The notes under the pieces: generated by a model
What the model was told of the DNA's origin: nothing
What the model saw: only the letters and a program-made list of their open reading frames with translations
Database searches by the model: none
Shown: positions 32,901 to 42,705 of the stretch, in pieces
Numbering within the stretch: position 1 is the stretch's first letter
How the letters are laid out: the number at the start of each line of letters is the position of its first letter
NCBI GenBank assembly: GCA_032718475.1
Contig: JAUCBJ010001151.1
Coordinates: 25,432-89,431 of the forward strand
Length of the DNA stretch: 64,000 nucleotides
Source of the DNA: Nemertoderma westbladi
Lineage: Eukaryota > Xenacoelomorpha > Nemertodermatida > Nemertodermatidae
Direction of reading: 5' to 3'
Translations under genes and position numbers: made by a program

Positions 32901-35049
32901 CACCTCGTCGATCTAAAGCTGCAACTGTAGACTTTGTGTGGGTCGTAGATAAATAAAACAGAAGGGACAGAACATCGTGGATATTCTCGATCTCGTGAAT
33001 CGTCGACAAATAATTAAGTATAGATTGCACATTCTCTTCATCAACGTTGTCGTCTTTCAGAATTAAATGGCGAATGGTAACCAGAATGAGGGAGCGGATC
33101 TGCATTATATCATCGGAGTTGGGTCTGGACCCGTCCACACCCCGAGCGAACACCCCGCTACTATCGGTTGGGTTGCGAATCCAATAGTAATGCTTCAAGG
33201 AGTGCAGCAACTGCAATACCGTGGAGACAGTCCGCGTCCGATAGTTAAATATATCAGCGAATATAACAAACTCAGTGGATATATAATTCCATAGCGTCAA
33301 CTGGATCTGGGGAGAGGTATAAATCCATAAACTCGGGTAAAACAGAATATGATCCGACAATTGTTTGAGAAGGAAAGATCCATGGAAGGAGTGCCGATAC
33401 AAAAAGCGAGATAAATTAATTAATGATATGATAACATCGAGGGTTAAATGATCAGGGGAAACTCTTTCAAGTAAATAGGAAAGTAATTGAAATCCTCGCA
33501 TTTGTATCATCTGCTGGTGGAATGTTTGAGAACCTAGCAATAAGTTGCACAATGTTTCAATGAGAACAGGACATATAGAATCAGATGTCGTTTCCTCTAA
33601 AAGCAAATCTAATTGTGAGAATAGCGGAAGAAATACACGAATGCCACCAATGCTGTGGAGAGAGAAATAAAGGGAGTGGGTGGTTATAGACTGAACACCT
33701 TGAAGCATGAGCGCATGAGGGGAATGCACAAAATAATTATTATTGCCACGGCATTCAAAACAAAGTTGTGACTCACAAGCTTTAGGATTATAGTGGAACC
33801 CAATATGTTCCCACAATCTACTTTCATGGAGGATTTTATAATCCGGTGTCATACGAAATCCCTCAGTGTCGATGTCATATTTAAACTGACCTTGGTAACT
33901 AGACTTTAAATTATATATGGCTTTAACACAATCGCTTGATATCGATTTATCCAACATGTATATGGCAGACATTTGTCCATTGAACACTCTGTCATTGTCC
34001 CCCTCGCTGCTACATCCGATAAAACATTTATCGAATACGTCGGAGGTTTTGACTAGCCATGAGAACTCGGCAACATACACAAGCGAACCGTCAACAAATG
34101 CCTGAATCTCACTACTCTTCCAGCGATTATACACGTGGACCAACGTAACCATGTACCATTTACGCAACTGGAATTCGAACTTAATGCAATGCTGGAATCC
34201 CTTGGTTGGTGTCTTCAGCGAAGTGATTACGAGACATGATCCAACAAAATGGGCAGAGTAGCCAACGCCACGGGAGGTTCTAAAGCAATACAAGTACGGC
34301 TTACAAGTATCAACGACAGTGTTACAAACCGGATCCAAACGCATCCAGGTGTGAAAAGTCCAACCGCTAGTGGAAGGCCACGAGCGTATAGGGGGCAGCG
34401 CTATACCAACACTGCGGCCCTGGACGGGGTTGCTGGGAGAAGGGGTGGTCTTCGTCTGCGACGGGGACGTATCTAGATTAATATTGGGTGAGTATTCTAA
34501 TATCTCCGAGAAATTGAAGAAAGTAGATGGTCCATGTGTGATAGTCAGTTGTGATAATACAGATAACAATTGAAATGAATGACGCGGCCAATTCTTGCCT
34601 TGAGCTTTCAAAAATTGTATTATACGCTTAAGTTCTTTTACAGTGATTGTAAAATGTAGCATAACTGATAAAAGTTCAAGAAGCACATGAGATAGCAATT
34701 CGTCAGCAGTAGGTAGCTTTGAAATGATGTAATCTGTAAAACCAGCCTGTGAAGCTGAATTTAAATTTGAAATCGACTTCCTAAGCATGATTGACAAATA
34801 AGTCAAGATTTCGGCTTGTTCTGTACTGTCACAGTGGTTTAATAATTCAAAAGTCATTTTCAAATTCGATGGACTTGAAATAACAAATGCGTTCTCTATG
34901 TCAAAGTTCCCACTAACAAGCAAATTTAAAGTTTTGTCTAAGATATCCCTCTTGGAACTTTTATGATCGTTCACCATTTCAATTAATGTAGATAGAAGTG
35001 ACTCTTTCGGTGGAGTTGTTGTTACGCATTGGGAATTGCTATTATCCAT
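26935..35049 (-). CDS. NBEA: Neurobeachin/LRBA-type BEACH protein, single uninterrupted frame
   Basis: A 2,704-residue protein from ATG at 35049 to TAG at 26935-26937, close to the family's usual 2,850-2,950. Domains in order: N-terminal helical region; ConA-like lectin region (about 215-400, IALPPIRSWP); armadillo-like/DUF4704 region to about 900; acidic low-complexity linker (about 1000-1620); DUF1088 (about 1630-1800); PH-like (about 1915-2012); BEACH (about 2035-2315, with QHPVF-like NQYPVFPWIL, ERIPPFHYGTHYS and HQWVDLIFGFKQRG); WD40 repeats (about 2425-2700). The ending FYKWHPDYQ points to the NBEA/LRBA branch rather than NBEAL. Known role: a large scaffold in membrane trafficking that anchors PKA; the Drosophila counterpart is rugose/AKAP550. 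An amphipathic stretch at about 993-1012 fits PKA RII binding. Vertebrate homologues have more than 50 exons, but no intron is needed here. The last ~500 codons are much more GC-rich than the rest. Confidence 0.95.
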   Translation of the reverse strand: MDNSNSQCVTTTPPKESLLSTLIEMVNDHKSSKRDILDKTLNLLVSGNFDIENAFVISSPSNLKMTFELLNHCDSTEQAEILTYLSIMLRKSISNLNSASQAGFTDYIISKLPTADELLSHVLLELLSVMLHFTITVKELKRIIQFLKAQGKNWPRHSFQLLSVLSQLTITHGPSTFFNFSEILEYSPNINLDTSPSQTKTTPSPSNPVQGRSVGIALPPIRSWPSTSGWTFHTWMRLDPVCNTVVDTCKPYLYCFRTSRGVGYSAHFVGSCLVITSLKTPTKGFQHCIKFEFQLRKWYMVTLVHVYNRWKSSEIQAFVDGSLVYVAEFSWLVKTSDVFDKCFIGCSSEGDNDRVFNGQMSAIYMLDKSISSDCVKAIYNLKSSYQGQFKYDIDTEGFRMTPDYKILHESRLWEHIGFHYNPKACESQLCFECRGNNNYFVHSPHALMLQGVQSITTHSLYFSLHSIGGIRVFLPLFSQLDLLLEETTSDSICPVLIETLCNLLLGSQTFHQQMIQMRGFQLLSYLLERVSPDHLTLDVIISLINLSRFLYRHSFHGSFLLKQLSDHILFYPSLWIYTSPQIQLTLWNYISTEFVIFADIFNYRTRTVSTVLQLLHSLKHYYWIRNPTDSSGVFARGVDGSRPNSDDIMQIRSLILVTIRHLILKDDNVDEENVQSILNYLSTIHEIENIHDVLSLLFYLSTTHTKSTVAALDRRGGIHVLFKLLANNNNLIQIKTLKIISYFFANIPYKVKIELVDSYALWPLLCQRLSLYGCQLSMVIYNGLFELFTERPDPQIHTSRHPIVDSSYSLMNAGLLKFVAKLIQSSEETNELHYVKRLFLSDMVLLFNTSRENRRRLLQCSIWQDWMLSLGYIYIRNADEFKLNETVFSLFRMLLYHSMKYEYGGWRVWVDTLAIAHSRVTCADHEVYVERVRSQFQSATPGNKYSGTADNVVPDEQLVSQKTNTGSISGVNEQPNGDIENNMTETDKTNTDVPEFVTDFMKNVLDEVASHFDDEGVSSNILHNESSNHRQALSNENSGGSTHYEPAATQANYLAQGNSTGLQIPDFRWSLLHQRLLSDLLFAIETDLQVWRTHGQKSVMDFVSATENAIFVHNTIHLVSQCADSLIYASGGIIAILSSATSQLNDTISPSLGIKLEKGVNFINRLLNIVDVMVFGSTLGFSHLEQEKNMSSGGILRQCLRIVLYCSARNCLEVRHRSRPGFKLESSPTRRDAIQSLIAASEDIMVDYGGSSSMLYIKHIDKFVQEIDVSRLRACSYRDADDSKSSQFIALVVVYFLSILMVGRYRDILEPERVPLTPSENPGLVQQPTYLQSDADDEDSQSVQSLADDIETSRGRYATQPPFDTSSECIEHRTDPCNDETLSGEIKNMTILEFGEKIQVEYTIENKSGKQSSGISDNNKSRSTKGDGGGLFRRLPFDDSSKPFPNVASPDSHDEGRIHINEEYTEVPINCNGDVDGQMGAVGLPVGAKGVSAITQSQPSNLNSTKFLKENSTTSQINFDNTLTEDTGTDVSDTDLEVKETIFPSNIPSTEPEGNRQPRTFHKAPSDCSDDIEIPMTIESQNDAIHDNNDCELNVKQAMSDIDLVSDSESFPTEGTQQMNDHRSTIAYEISTQLQQSLNSAAPLLKDIFCDYSAFLNKTLIGSHGQELLCGGLHSLKMNNTGGVVELVMMLCSQEWQNTIQKNAGLAFIELVNEGRLLSQATKDHLLRVATEAHYILTREHNEETEKHATFGKVCAVTSMERREEERMCDNLLSTSRKRDNRLALSNFNKIVSVMCDYQKIWRKDVGDSEDVESGVFMKLDSWEDRLRRRRRFVPNPYGSTHREALLNSSKPRDVIDATTTDAVNVDQCMDPSNQATQDDTSLVLDDVEDLDVVSINLQSSAPPSSSILLSEPCELVTPSLVISGSLSVTSADVFFEVHDDSGLSINPKLLQYCEHLHGRWHFSEIKAVFSRRFMLQNTAIEIFLSNKTAVFLNFQDNRLVRKVVSYLPRVGIGSKYGVPQTRRMSLASPRQLLTASNMMSRWQRREISNFQYLMFLNTIAGRSYNDLNQYPVFPWILSNYESDQLDLSLSSNYRDLSQPIGALNPSRAEFFRKRYQSWDDERIPPFHYGTHYSTAGFVLAYLVRVEPFTTYFLHLQGGKFDHADRTFSSMRQAWANCQRDSSDVKELIPELFYLPEAFCNDNGFVFGRREDGVEVGDVELPPWSGGSPEEFIRLHRAALESEIVSCQIHQWVDLIFGFKQRGPAAVRALNVFYYLTYEGAVDLERIPDAVTRDAVRSQIRCFGQTPSQLLLGPHPPRGSALHLSPPLLGAGCAQNAQLAQTLKLPSNSAVLHLRCNTDAPTPTVVTISHNQMYGIHKWANPSATSTEKSVVQDVLDMDVYFEYGMTDKRFLDASLFNRSSVVLSSRNFIVSSDSRHVMACGYWDRSFRVFSVESDCKLDQVVYGHYDVITCMARSETRSSCSDYYVVTGSRDATLLVWYWSAAAGAVVSASPVGGDTGLPIAILTGHETEVADAAVSAELGLVVSCSTGGAVLVHTVQGDLVRALRPSQDALAETGALSPRLVHLNSASGYIYVAYDKAFMSRYHVNGKWMWGVVCDDDAVAMTTTQDGEYLVAAGRNNNLVRIWRCHDYQCLYTYKSLPAAVHHVGLSHDNRHIITGLSGGQVVILNVNFYKWHPDYQDYYS

Positions 35050-35281
35050 TTGAGTAGCGGTATAATAATTAGTCGATTAGCAGATTTATATAGATATGAA
35101 TGAGATATATATAAGCTGATAAGGTAGTAATGATATAGGCCTAACACACTGACACATGTAAATATCAGCTCAGCATACTACTAGCATATCAGCATTCAGC
35201 ATATAGCTATAGCAGTCTAGGTACTAATCTAGGAGAAATAACACTAAGTATATAACAATAAAAAACTCTAAATAACAATTC

Positions 35282-35332
35282 CAACGCGATACTATGTACT
35301 ACACTAGTACATAGCTGCATAGTATCGCGTTG
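35282..35332. repeat. Nested alternative hairpins upstream of the neurobeachin-type gene
   Basis: CAACGCGATACTATG (35282-35296) pairs perfectly with 35318-35332. Part of the same arm, CTATGTACTA (35292-35301), also pairs perfectly with 35305-35314 over a 3-nt loop. The two stems exclude each other. The site is about 230 bp upstream of the start codon. Confidence 0.85.
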
Positions 35333-38025
35333 TACTACATACTGACATACTAGCCTCAGGCTCTATAAACTAGGCTAAACTAGTCTCATATAATACATAT
35401 GTAGGCCTATTAAAACGAAGGCAGCAATGAGGAAAGCCCCTGCCCTCTGCTGAAGTTTGAACGAACAGTTTTATCAGCCCTTTTCGGTATTTCTCATACT
35501 GCACAAACCACAAAGGCCTTTACTGAAAAGTTGCTTTGCTATGGCTGTTTCAAGTAAAACACGTGGTGAGCAGAGCACAGAGCCCTCGGAAACGTTTCAA
35601 CAGTTGGTTTGGTTTATGTAAAAGTATCTCATGTGTCGCGCAATAGTCTGATAGTGTGTGTCAGTTCTGAGCCATTTCAACACATCAAGCTGTCAAGACA
35701 CAGAGACATGGCTTATTTGTTGTAGGTCTAAGTCACTTTTTTTAGTCAAATCCGTTCTGCCGTTCAGCCGTTAGGTAACAAGTTTGACAAAAAAAGAATA
35801 CCTTTTTCTGTTTTTGGTTAACAAAAAGTACATGTTGAGACTCCTACACACTGACACATTATAAATTTCTATCGAATTTACTTCACTTATTTACCGTTAC
35901 TTATCTGCTTATGTCAGGCTAACATGTTAATAGGCCTAGACTGATAGATGGTAGATAGAGTTTCAAATGAAATTAACAGTCAGACAGTATGGCAATATAA
36001 TATCATTAGAGAATGTGGCAATCAATTAACCAGCGTAACGGTCGTGACATGGTTTCGTAACGGTTGTGACATTATCGATTTTCACGTAAATCAGAAGTTC
36101 AAAAAATGGTAAGGTATTAGGGTTAGGTATTGAAATCGATTTAAGGCAGGTTTTCTTGTACGCTGATTTTAATGGAAGGCTTTTTACATTCCGCAATTGA
36201 ACACATCTACCATTTTTAGTGCTAAAATGAAAAGTGCAAGTAACGTAGGACCGGTTTTCTGGTGCGCTGATTTCAATGGAAGGCTTTTTAATTTCCGTAG
36301 TTGAATATGCCTACAATTTTTGGTGCTAAAATGAGATTATAATTTTCAAATTTTGTAGATTATATATAAGCAGCCATACGTTCTACTGTTCTATGTAGTA
36401 CTGTTGGCCTAACACCTAAGCTGATATTTTGGTTATTATGTGTACATTACCTGATTACAGTATAATTATAATTACATCCTACAGTCCTACCAGTGTCATA
36501 AATGATACAAATTAATATATACTGTATAATACAGTAATAATGATTCCTAAGGTTTGTGTCACAACCGTTACGGCCACAAGTGCTGTTATGGCACGTTATA
36601 GGTTAAGAAGAAACCTTTGTACGCCCAATATTACAATTATCACTTTGTGTGGAATCATATTCCAAAATGTAATCTAAATAGAGAGTAAAAAAGACGACCT
36701 TTCGTTCCTTGAATTATACATGCTAATATTCCCACATGTTAATGTAACGACCGTTACGCTGATTACTACAACTGGAACATATAGTCAAGTTAATCTATAT
36801 GACTCAAACAATTGATACGAACTAGCTAACGATAGATATAAAAGATTACAGGATTATAACCATTACTGCCAGGGATCTGGAGATATTGGAAAAACTTGCT
36901 CTTTCAGCGTAACGGTCGTAAACATATTTTCCATCCACTCATTAGTCATTACAATGCTATTAGAAAAATATTTATTAGTTGTACATTATTTAACCGACAT
37001 AGCTAATTACAACATACTGACATAGATATAAGATTCTAAAAAACATATGGCATTGTTAGTTTGGTAATGATCATGCCATTTTAGTTTGTATTTAATTAAT
37101 GCCAACAATGTTGAATTTTTGGCATTTTTTAAATCACATTTTGGGGATGCTGTAAAAAAATATTGGCGAGGGTTATGGAACATTTGAAAACAGTTTTATG
37201 AAGCACAATATACAGATATATGTGCTTCATAGAGTGCTATAGACTGATAGACTCAAAACAATAGAAAGCATTTCTAAATTAAATACTATCATTTTTCACC
37301 AAAAGGTTTACGTTAAGCAAAATTGCTTGGAATGGCTGAGAGTGAGAACATGTGTTAGTCACTTAGCAATCAATTTTGATCGGTCCGACGAATCTGTACA
37401 AAAAAGTACAAAAAAATGTGGGCATCCATTCACTATTAAAGTACAGAAGTAGGCCTATGTCAATGTCAGTAGGCCTATGTGAACTAAAGCAGTAAAGTGC
37501 TATGGTCTGCAAATTTTTTTACATCTCATCCCACTGTCCCAGCATCCGCCTGTCCGCGCACTTCACACTTCATGACTTTTGATATTTTGCACAGATTACT
37601 GCGCACTTTTGTTGTCTTTCACATAATTTCGCGCACTTTTATTTCAATTCCGAGCGCTTTTACCACGCACTATTTCAAATACGCGCACAACGTTCAGCAC
37701 AAAGGCGTTGCGATTTTTGCACTTCATTTGCAGCCTGGTATATACTGCAGTACTGGAAGTGGTATATGATAGACAAGTCTGCCAGTAGGCAGATAGAGAC
37801 TCTGACAGTCTGAAGTCAGATAGTCTGCTGAACGGACTGACGGAATGAATGGTAGTGCTGTCGCCTGGCAGTGTACGAGTGTACCGTACAGCGTCTGACT
37901 GTCTGAGCGTGCTCCCTCCTTAACTTTATTAATTAATGTACCGGTAGCCTACATCTGTACATAGCAGCATAGCATAGTGAGATTCAGATAGGTGGATAGT
38001 ATGATATCTGACTATGGCTTGTTAA
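35333..38025. other. Intergenic region with repeated short motifs, no gene
   Basis: It holds five copies of a GTAACGGTCGT-type motif (36031-36919), several TAGGCCTA octamers and a 104-bp duplicated segment. The longest open frames show no family resemblance. Confidence 0.5.
36149..36350. repeat. Two tandem copies, 104-bp period
   Basis: GGTTTTCTTGTACGCTGATT at 36149 recurs as a close variant at 36253. Both are followed by AATGGAAGGCTTTTTA and GTGCTAAAATGA. Confidence 0.8.
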
Positions 38026-38468
38026 CAATGTTACAGTACGCCACGTGCTGCGCGAAGGTATCTTAAACGTTTCAACAGCATGCAGGCATGTTACACAATG
38101 TTACAGTACGCCACGTTCTGCGTGAAGGTCTCTTAAACGTTTCAACAGTTTGTTACACAATCTGACAATGTTGGAGTACGTCACATGCTGCGCGAAGGTC
38201 TCTTAAACGTTTGAACAGCTTGTTGTTGTTACACAAGGTCACAGTGCGCCACGTGCTGCGCGAAGGTCTCTTAAATGTTTCAACAGCTTGTTACACAAAT
38301 GTTACAGTTCGCCACATGCTGCGCGAAGGTCTCAATCGTTTCAATAGATTGTTTCAGTATCTCACATACCGGTACTGCGTGAAGGTCAGAAGGTAGGAAG
38401 GTATCTTAATCATTTCAACAGATTGTTACAGTACCCATGTGCTGCACGAAAGGTCTCTTAAACGTTTG
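38026..38468. repeat. ~65-bp minisatellite, about 7 copies, with E-boxes
   Basis: Each unit has GTTACAGTACGCCACGTGCT, GCGCGAAGGTCTCTTAAACG and TTTCAACAG. CACGTG E-boxes are intact at 38042-38047 and 38250-38255 and degenerate in others. Units diverge to the right. Confidence 0.88.
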
Positions 38469-39090
38469 ATCTGATTATTTCAGTCGTTTTCTTCACGTTT
38501 TTTAGGTGGTTTGAGTTGGTTTGCAGTGCAGACTTCATTTCACATTCCGATAATATTTATTGACATTCTAGTCTTTAAAATTTATTTACGTCAGTACGTT
38601 GTACATTGACAAAGTGAAACAAAATAGAAAGATCAATTTCATTCAGAAAGACAACTGTGGGCTTAGGTGCTAAGTGCTGCTATGTGCTGTTCAATACAAA
38701 CAATACGCTACCCATTCTGCCATTTTCAGATTTTACTGCAGTGTAATGCATAATGTACGTACAGCAGTACAGTAGTATAGTGCTGATGGAAAGACAAAAT
38801 TCAGAAATTGGACCTAAATTCCAAAATTGGATGCGCAAAATTTAAAATGTCGGTCGGCCATCCCTGCAAACATTTTTACCAAATCTTTACACTATTCACA
38901 GCCTGACAGCAGTATTAGTCCCGTATTTTAGATCTGGCAGTGATTTTTTATGTCCTTTTATTTGACTTTTTGTGTCCTCCTTTTTTTACGAATTGTGCAT
39001 AATGACTTTTGTGCGTGTGTCCCTTTAATGACTTTTGTTGTCCTTTTAATGACTTTTTATGTATGTATTTCTTCAAACTGTCAGACTGCT

Positions 39091-39338
39091 GATTTCTGGA
39101 CTGTCAGACAGTTGATTTCAACATGCCTATGCCAAAACATTCAAAATTTGTTGATTTATGGTCTGTCGGACAGTTGGTTTCACTATGCCTGTGCCAAAAC
39201 ATTCAAAATTCCATGATTTATAGACTATGAGCTAGATTTCCATATGCGCCTGTGGTAAAAGACTCTAAATTTAATAGTTTGTGGTTGTTGTCGATAATCG
39301 ATTACCACATGACGTAGCAAAACACTCATTTTATAGCC
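39091..39338. repeat. 62-bp tandem repeat, four copies
   Basis: Units start at 39091, 39153, 39215 and 39277. Shared parts are GATTTATGG, GACAGTTGATTTC, ATGCCTATGCCAAAACATTC. The fourth is strongly diverged and runs into the next array. Confidence 0.8.
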
Positions 39339-39880
39339 AAAAACAATTACCAATTGATGGAAAGGAGCAGGTTAAGGCCGGATTTTCTAACCAAATCAAT
39401 AAACATTCACTTTACCAAATGAAGGAAAGGAGCAGGTTACAGAGGCTAGCCTTTCTAACCAAAACAATAAACGGTCACTTTACCAAATCAGGGAAAGGAG
39501 CAGGTTACAGAGGCGGGATTTTCGAACCAAAACAATAAACAATCAATTTACCAAATGAAGGAAAGGAGCAGGTTACATAAAATGGTATTTTCTAACCAAA
39601 ACAATAAACGATAACATTACCAATTGAGAGAAAGGAGCAGGTTACAGAGGCGGGATTTTCTAACCAAAAACAATAAACGATCATTTAACTAATTGAGGGA
39701 AAGGGGCAGGTTACAGAGGCGGGATTTTCTAACCAAAACAATAAACAGTCACTTTACAAAATAGAGGAAAGGAGCAGGTTACAGAGGCGGGCCTTTCTAA
39801 CCAAAACAATAAACGGTCACTTTACCAAATCAGGGAAAGGAGCAGGTTACAGAGGCGGGATTTTCTAACCAAAACAACCG
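39339..39880. repeat. ~68-bp minisatellite, eight copies
   Basis: The core GAAAGGAGCAGGTTACAGAG recurs at about 39360, 39424, 39493, 39561, 39630, 39699, 39767 and 39835. It is followed by GCGGGATTTTCTAACCAAAA and CAATAAAC. Antisense pieces of the same core occur near 24430 and 25578. Confidence 0.9.
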
Positions 39881-40038
39881 GTCAGCCGGTAGGCCTACCA
39901 TTACCGTATTTAAATGGTAGGCTACACAATAGGCCTACAGCAGTACCGGTGCCGGAACCGGTACTAAAATACCTAAAATACCTGCTTTATACCTACATCT
40001 GTACATATAATACTGCAAAATAGTGCTCTATATACTAT

Positions 40039-40231
40039 TACCGGTACTGATAGCCTGAGAGATCAGCAGTAGAGAAACCGGTAGCATGGAACCTAACGGT
40101 AAATTTCTGGAGGACATAAAAAGTTTAAAAAAAAATACCGGTACTGATAGCCTGAGAGAACAGCAGTAGAGAAACCGGTAGCATGTAACGTAACGGTAAA
40201 TTTCTGGAGGACATAAAAAGTAAAAAAAAAA
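40039..40231. repeat. Tandem duplication, 97-bp period, near identical
   Basis: TACCGGTACTGATAGCCTGA begins both copies (40039 and 40136). Each copy ends GGACATAAAAAGT plus an A run. Only a few bases differ, so the duplication is recent. Confidence 0.92.
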
Positions 40232-40291
40232 AGGCATCATGAGTGATTTAAACGGACAATAAAAATTATTGCGTTTAGATCTTATTTTAAC

Positions 40292-40450
40292 CTAGTAATA
40301 ATAATAATAATAATAATATATATTTATATAGCGCCTTTCTGAACATATTTCAAGCCGCATAAAAAACTAATTGAAACCAACTTAAAAACTTTAAAAAACT
40401 GCGTTCTAAAAAGAAATGAAATGAAATGAAATGAAATGAAAAGAAATGGA
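40292..40450. repeat. TAA microsatellite, TATAGCGCC motif and GAAAT microsatellite
   Basis: TAATAA repeats (about 40295-40317) are followed by ATTTATATAGCGCCTTTC, a motif often found at the 3' ends of LINE/SINE copies in marine animals (recalled, not checked). GAAAT repeats at about 40413-40440 directly precede the LINE fragment. Confidence 0.6.
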
Positions 40451-40455
40451 AGGAA

Positions 40456-41871
40456 ATGGAATGGAATGGTCAAGAAATGAAAACAAATAAGTTGGTGCCA
40501 GTTCCCAAGAAGGGCAACCTAACACTCTATGGTTCTTTTCGGAGAATCTCATTGATCTCGATTGCTGCAAAGCTGTACAATAAAATTCTATTAAAACGCA
40601 TCAGGGATCCCATTGAGAGACTGCTCCGTGGAAATCAGAATGGGTTCCGTAAAGGTCGTAGGACCATGGAGCCCATTTTGGCACTTAGAAGGATAATTGA
40701 AGAGTTATCAAAAAAGAAAGACAGGCATCTGGCTGTTATCTTTGTTGACTTCTTCAAGGCCTTTGATTCAGTCTCTCGCTCACGTATGTTCAGCATACTT
40801 TCATTATATGGGATCCCTGATGAAATTATTGCAGCAATCAGATCAGTATACGATGGTTCGACAACATTTGTGTCTACTGTTGACGGTGACACAGAACCAT
40901 TTGAAGTGTTATGGGGCGTCCTCCAGGGAGACACACTTGCACCATTCTTGTTCATAATTGTTGTTGACTATGTTCTACGCATGTCCTTAGATCATCATAA
41001 TGATGATGGGGTGATGATAACTCCACCTACTGGCCCCAGAAGTCGAGGAAATCCTGCCAAGTACCTAACTGATCTAGACTTTGCTGATGACTTAGGAGTA
41101 CTATCAGAATCACTAGAGGAAGCCCAACGGCTCCTCAGCTCATTAGAACATGCTGCTTCTAGTGTTGGTCTTTTTATTAACTCCAGAAAGACCAAAATTT
41201 TGACAGTTAACCTTGAAAGTTCTCAGCAAGTCTCTGATCAGATGAGCATAAGCTCAAATGATGGTATGCTTGAGCATGTGGACGACTTCTGATACCTGGG
41301 ATCATGGATCCGGAAGTCAGGTGAGGACCTTCGAATACGTAAGGGAAAGGCATGGGCAGCCTTGAATAGGCTTTCCAGGATTTGGAAGTCACCGAGAATT
41401 AATCGGAAACTTAAGGTCCGATTATTTAGAGCAGCAGTAGTTCCAGTACTCCTCTATGGGAGACCATGCTGGGCTCTAACTGCTGAGGATACCAAATCTC
41501 TGGATGGCACATTCACAAGAATGCTACGCCGGGTTCATTGTGTCAAGTACAATGCACACATCTCCAACCAGACACTATATAACATTGGAGGTGTGTCATT
41601 GGTTCCCCCAAGCTTGACACTAGAACAAAATCGCCTCCGCTTTGCAGGTCATTTGCAGGACATTTGCTTTCGCCATGAGGACCAGCCAGTGCATAATCTT
41701 GTACTTTGGAAGCCTCATGGAGTGAATACGCATGGTGGACAGCCCATGACTTTCTTGAGACGCATCTTAAAGGGCACTGGTCTTGAAGATGCGGAAGATC
41801 TAGCAAATGTCATGGGTGATAGGGAGTTGTGGCGGCGCAATTTTGTCGACAAGCCGGCACAGCATTCTTAA
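40456..41871 (+). pseudogene. Non-LTR retrotransposon reverse transcriptase, 5'-truncated, one in-frame stop
   Basis: The frame carries the LINE-type RT series: VPVPKKG, GFRKGRRT, FVDFFKAFDS (first catalytic Asp), GVLQGDTLAPFLF, LDFADD (catalytic pair) and GLFINSRKTK. A TGA at 41290-41292 interrupts it just before YLGSWI. The same frame then continues through the thumb and C-terminal part (AWAALNRL, VLLYG) to a TAA after 41871. No endonuclease precedes it; the match starts right after a GAAAT microsatellite, so the copy is 5'-truncated, as is common for LINEs. The subfamily (RTE/CR1-like) is not decided. Confidence 0.88.
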
Positions 41872-42705
41872 AAATGCAGCTGCAATGCAGCATGCCGATA
41901 CTAGTAGTAGTATCATCACACATTAAAGTGCTACTTTACACATAATGTAAATATTTATAATACTAGAGGTGTACTGTAGGTAGACAACTGTAGGTTATGG
42001 CACGCCTTCCCCTCACGCATAAGATTTATTTTCATGTGTTCTAAGCTCTAACTGGAGTTGTTTTCGAATCAAATAGGGTAGGCTTTATTATCTCTTCTTT
42101 ACCATTGAAAGTTTCTTAGGTTTTCTTAACTGTTACCAGGGTTACATCTGACAACAATATTACTGTATTAACTAATTGAGTCTGATGTTTGACGAAGTAC
42201 TGGTCTAGGCTACTTTAGTACCGGTACACTCCACTGCCTGCACCTGTTGTCAGTACAACACAGCAGCTGCAGTACCCACCTGGTACTCACCCAGTACTGA
42301 ACTGAACTAAATCTTGTTAATTTAATTATGCAATTGTTTTTCGTTTGGTTTGTTTTTAACTTTTCGGAACGCCTAACCAGCTAACTGGTTTCGGTCCGTA
42401 TTCCACTGGCGGTTTGTACCGTACCTAGCAGGCTAAATAATTTCAAGCCTGAAGCATTTACAGTAGGAGTAGGCCTATGCTACGCCCACATATTTGCTGT
42501 TTCTGTTTGTAATTTCAATTTAGGCCTATAGAAAATTAGGCCCTAATATATGTTAGGCCTATGCCGGTACCCCTAGGGTCCATTTTTCATTTGTATTGGA
42601 GAGTTTAAGTTAATTCGTTGTATCACTAGGGTACCGTCTCAGTAACGTAATTATTACATTAGTATAAGTTCTTTCTGACTTTGTCACTGCAGTGACGTTA
42701 ATTAA
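41872..42705. other. Spacer upstream of RP2, probable promoter region
   Basis: Contains three TAGGCCTA octamers (42470, 42521, 42554) and an ACCGGTAC palindrome near 42221. No gene or clear TATA box was seen. Confidence 0.45.

Noticed and set aside
37497-37769. 90-codon plus-strand frame
   Set aside because: AT-rich spacer, no family resemblance, no supporting context.
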